Source: Microvirga zambiensis WSM3693 (GTDB lineage Bacteria; Pseudomonadota; Alphaproteobacteria; Rhizobiales; Beijerinckiaceae). From it: a stretch of DNA of 64,000 nucleotides. Location of the stretch: the NCBI RefSeq assembly GCF_016735695.1, contig NZ_JAERQD010000011.1, positions 1-64,000 on the forward strand, read 5' to 3'. How positions within the stretch are numbered: the first letter of the stretch is position 1; the number at the start of each line of letters is the position of its first letter. Both the position numbers and the translations under genes were made by a program. Positions 62,882-64,000 of the stretch are shown here, piece after piece. Under the pieces are notes generated by a model. The model was given only the letters and a program-made list of their open reading frames with translations. It was not told the origin of the DNA and made no database searches.

Positions 62882-63484
62882 CTACCCTGCCACCTGCTGG
62901 TAGTCGTCCCCAGCCCGATCACGTCTTCGGACCAACGGCGCATAGGGATTCCATTGTCTCTCCAGCAACAGATCGAACCATCTCAGTCCCTCTGGCCAGC
63001 GACCATGGCCGCTGGCAACGTTGATGTGCCCCGCATCTCCGGCGTCGACGAATGCTGCTCCCCACAATCCGGCGAGGTGCCGGGCACGGGCGTGCGTCAT
63101 ATACGGATCCGTACGGCTGGCGACTACGACAGCAGGAAAGCCGAAGCTGACGGAAGGAAGGGGCGTAAAGGATGCGATGCTGGGCACCAATGGCAGCAAC
63201 AACTCTGGATCAGCCGGCGCTACCAGCAGTGCTCCGCCGACCTTTAACTCCGAATACCGGGCCGCGACGTGTGCGATCAAGGTTGCGCCAAGGCTGTGAC
63301 CAACCAGGATAGCACCTGGCTTTCTCCTGACAGCACTCGCCAAGGCTTCAAGCCAGATCTCAAGGTCCGGTACGTCCCAGCTTTGCTGCTGAACCCGCTC
63401 GGCACCGTCTAACTTCGCTTCCCAATAGCTTTGCCAATGCTCACTCTCAGAGCCGTATAGGCCAGGCACTATAAGAATTGTCAT
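62882..63484 (-). CDS. RBBP9/YdeN-family serine hydrolase
   Basis: 200 residues. MTILIVPGLYGSESEHWQSY at the start; nucleophile elbow ILVGHSLGATLIAHVA (Ser); Asp in VVASRTDPYMTHARARHLAG; His in DAGDAGHINVASGHGRWPEG. These complete a catalytic triad of the small alpha/beta serine hydrolase family (PF06821). Physiological substrate unknown; members are often annotated as esterases. Single gene. Confidence 0.88.
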   Translation of the reverse strand: MTILIVPGLYGSESEHWQSYWEAKLDGAERVQQQSWDVPDLEIWLEALASAVRRKPGAILVGHSLGATLIAHVAARYSELKVGGALLVAPADPELLLPLVPSIASFTPLPSVSFGFPAVVVASRTDPYMTHARARHLAGLWGAAFVDAGDAGHINVASGHGRWPEGLRWFDLLLERQWNPYAPLVRRRDRAGDDYQQVAG

Positions 63485-63865
63485 TACTGATATTCCCGTA
63501 TGAGCAGTATTGTTGGCCCATCTGCACGATCAGTCAATGAAACGTATACCTTAAATCAGCCCACTCCGGAGAACGCACTTCCATCACAAGCCATAGGAGC
63601 AGTTTTTTGTATTTCTCCTGGTTAGAATTGATTGCTCCCAATGCGGGCCAATAAGTCAACCTGTCCCTATTTTGCCTTCACGGCGCCTGCCTTATTCACA
63701 TAATGCATCAGATCACGCCAAGCCATCGAGAGCACAGCAAAGGATTTCCGCGCCGTTGGTACCATATCGGACAACGCGTTTCTGGGCTCGCAGAGACAAG
63801 GCGCCGGTCTGTGATCAAGGGCATGCCGAGTGGCGACATTCGTCAATCAAGCCACGGTCCAACGG
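63485..63865. other. Intergenic sequence without a recognisable gene
   Basis: 381 bp upstream of the hydrolase. Relatively AT-rich near 63485-63640. No reading frame with a plausible start or composition was found, and no RNA gene. Confidence 0.5.
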
Positions 63866-64000
63866 TTAAGAAATACCCTTAGCAATATCAAAGACGTCGG
63901 TCAGAGTGACGGAACGGAACTCTGTGATCAGCACTGTCACGCGGACAATCCAGAACCCGTCCAGTGGCAGCACGAATCCATCACCATGGTAGAGAGCCTC
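63866..64000 (-). CDS. C-terminus of a gene running off the right edge; possibly copper/YtkA-like
   Basis: The minus strand is open to the window edge and ends ALYHGDGFVLPLDGFWIVRV, TVLITEFRSVTLTDVFDIAK, GIS, stop. The pattern of a glycine-preceded beta strand (LDGFWIVRVTVLIT) resembles the last domain of YtkA-like or CopC/CopD-type copper proteins. Only 44 residues are visible, so the call is weak. Confidence 0.35.
   Translation of the reverse strand, partial: EALYHGDGFVLPLDGFWIVRVTVLITEFRSVTLTDVFDIAKGIS

Overview
The window looks like a high-G+C alphaproteobacterium of the Hyphomicrobiales (Rhizobiales), most like Microvirga or Methylobacterium. This is inferred from the protein families present (NrtR-controlled nadABC, an assimilatory sulfur cluster with Fe-S type CysH, a DUF1127 microprotein, several small hypotheticals typical of that group) and the IS content (IS5, IS110, ISL3, IS3, IS481). 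No rRNA, tRNA, CRISPR array or replication gene was seen, so chromosome, chromid or plasmid cannot be told apart.

Layout. 1-1280: IS debris holding an internal fragment of malate synthase G between two copies of the 5' end of a DUF6429 gene. 1508-17642: a visibly lower-G+C catabolic and transport island, all on the minus strand: DHDPS-like aldolase, aldehyde dehydrogenase, cupin, alpha/beta hydrolase and MFS transporter in one unit; an Fe3+-type ABC importer, LysR regulator and sugar-phosphate-isomerase-like protein in the other. A 4.8-kb block of IS elements (7645-12400) separates the two units, but both carry the same 31-bp element at the same distance upstream of their first gene. 17819-21331: a nest of IS elements (IS110 inside IS481 inside IS3, beside an IS5 remnant). 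21549-24360: a kelch protein, a broken esterase, hypotheticals and a gene remnant.

24379-41400 is a sulfur assimilation region: cysG-cysI-cysJ leftward, an Lrp/AsnC regulator, cysH-cysD-cysN and metZ rightward, then a sulfurtransferase, an OsmC protein, a 1-Cys peroxiredoxin, and the sulfate importer sbp-cysT-cysW-cysA. A sulfonate/nitrate-type importer lies at 50215-52832. A 16-bp palindrome of the form GTTCKTT(N)AAGAAC recurs at cysJ, cysH, between the peroxiredoxin and sbp, and at the second importer, so these genes probably form one regulon. CysN carries a C-terminal DUF2061 membrane domain instead of an APS kinase.

41695-56815 holds an endonuclease/phosphatase-family protein, a DUF1127 protein, a SelT/SelW/SelH protein, nadA-nadB-nadC with its regulator nrtR, and a chain of overlapping genes: IHF-like protein, membrane protein, panB, panC, chorismate-lyase-like protein, small protein. 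48.6-59.7 kb is rich in small, mostly undescribed genes. The most interesting feature there is a two-gene cassette (here A and B) present twice with ATGA overlaps (49313-49791 and 59038-59510), plus a third A paralogue at the end of the pan chain. The second copy ends a four-gene overlapping series that starts with a small membrane protein and a BrnA-like antitoxin without a BrnT toxin. Two copies of a ~100-nt element ending in a GCAA-loop terminator precede the first cassette and the IHF-like gene, and may be paralogous small RNAs. The right end carries more small hypotheticals, an RBBP9/YdeN-type hydrolase, and a gene cut by the window edge.
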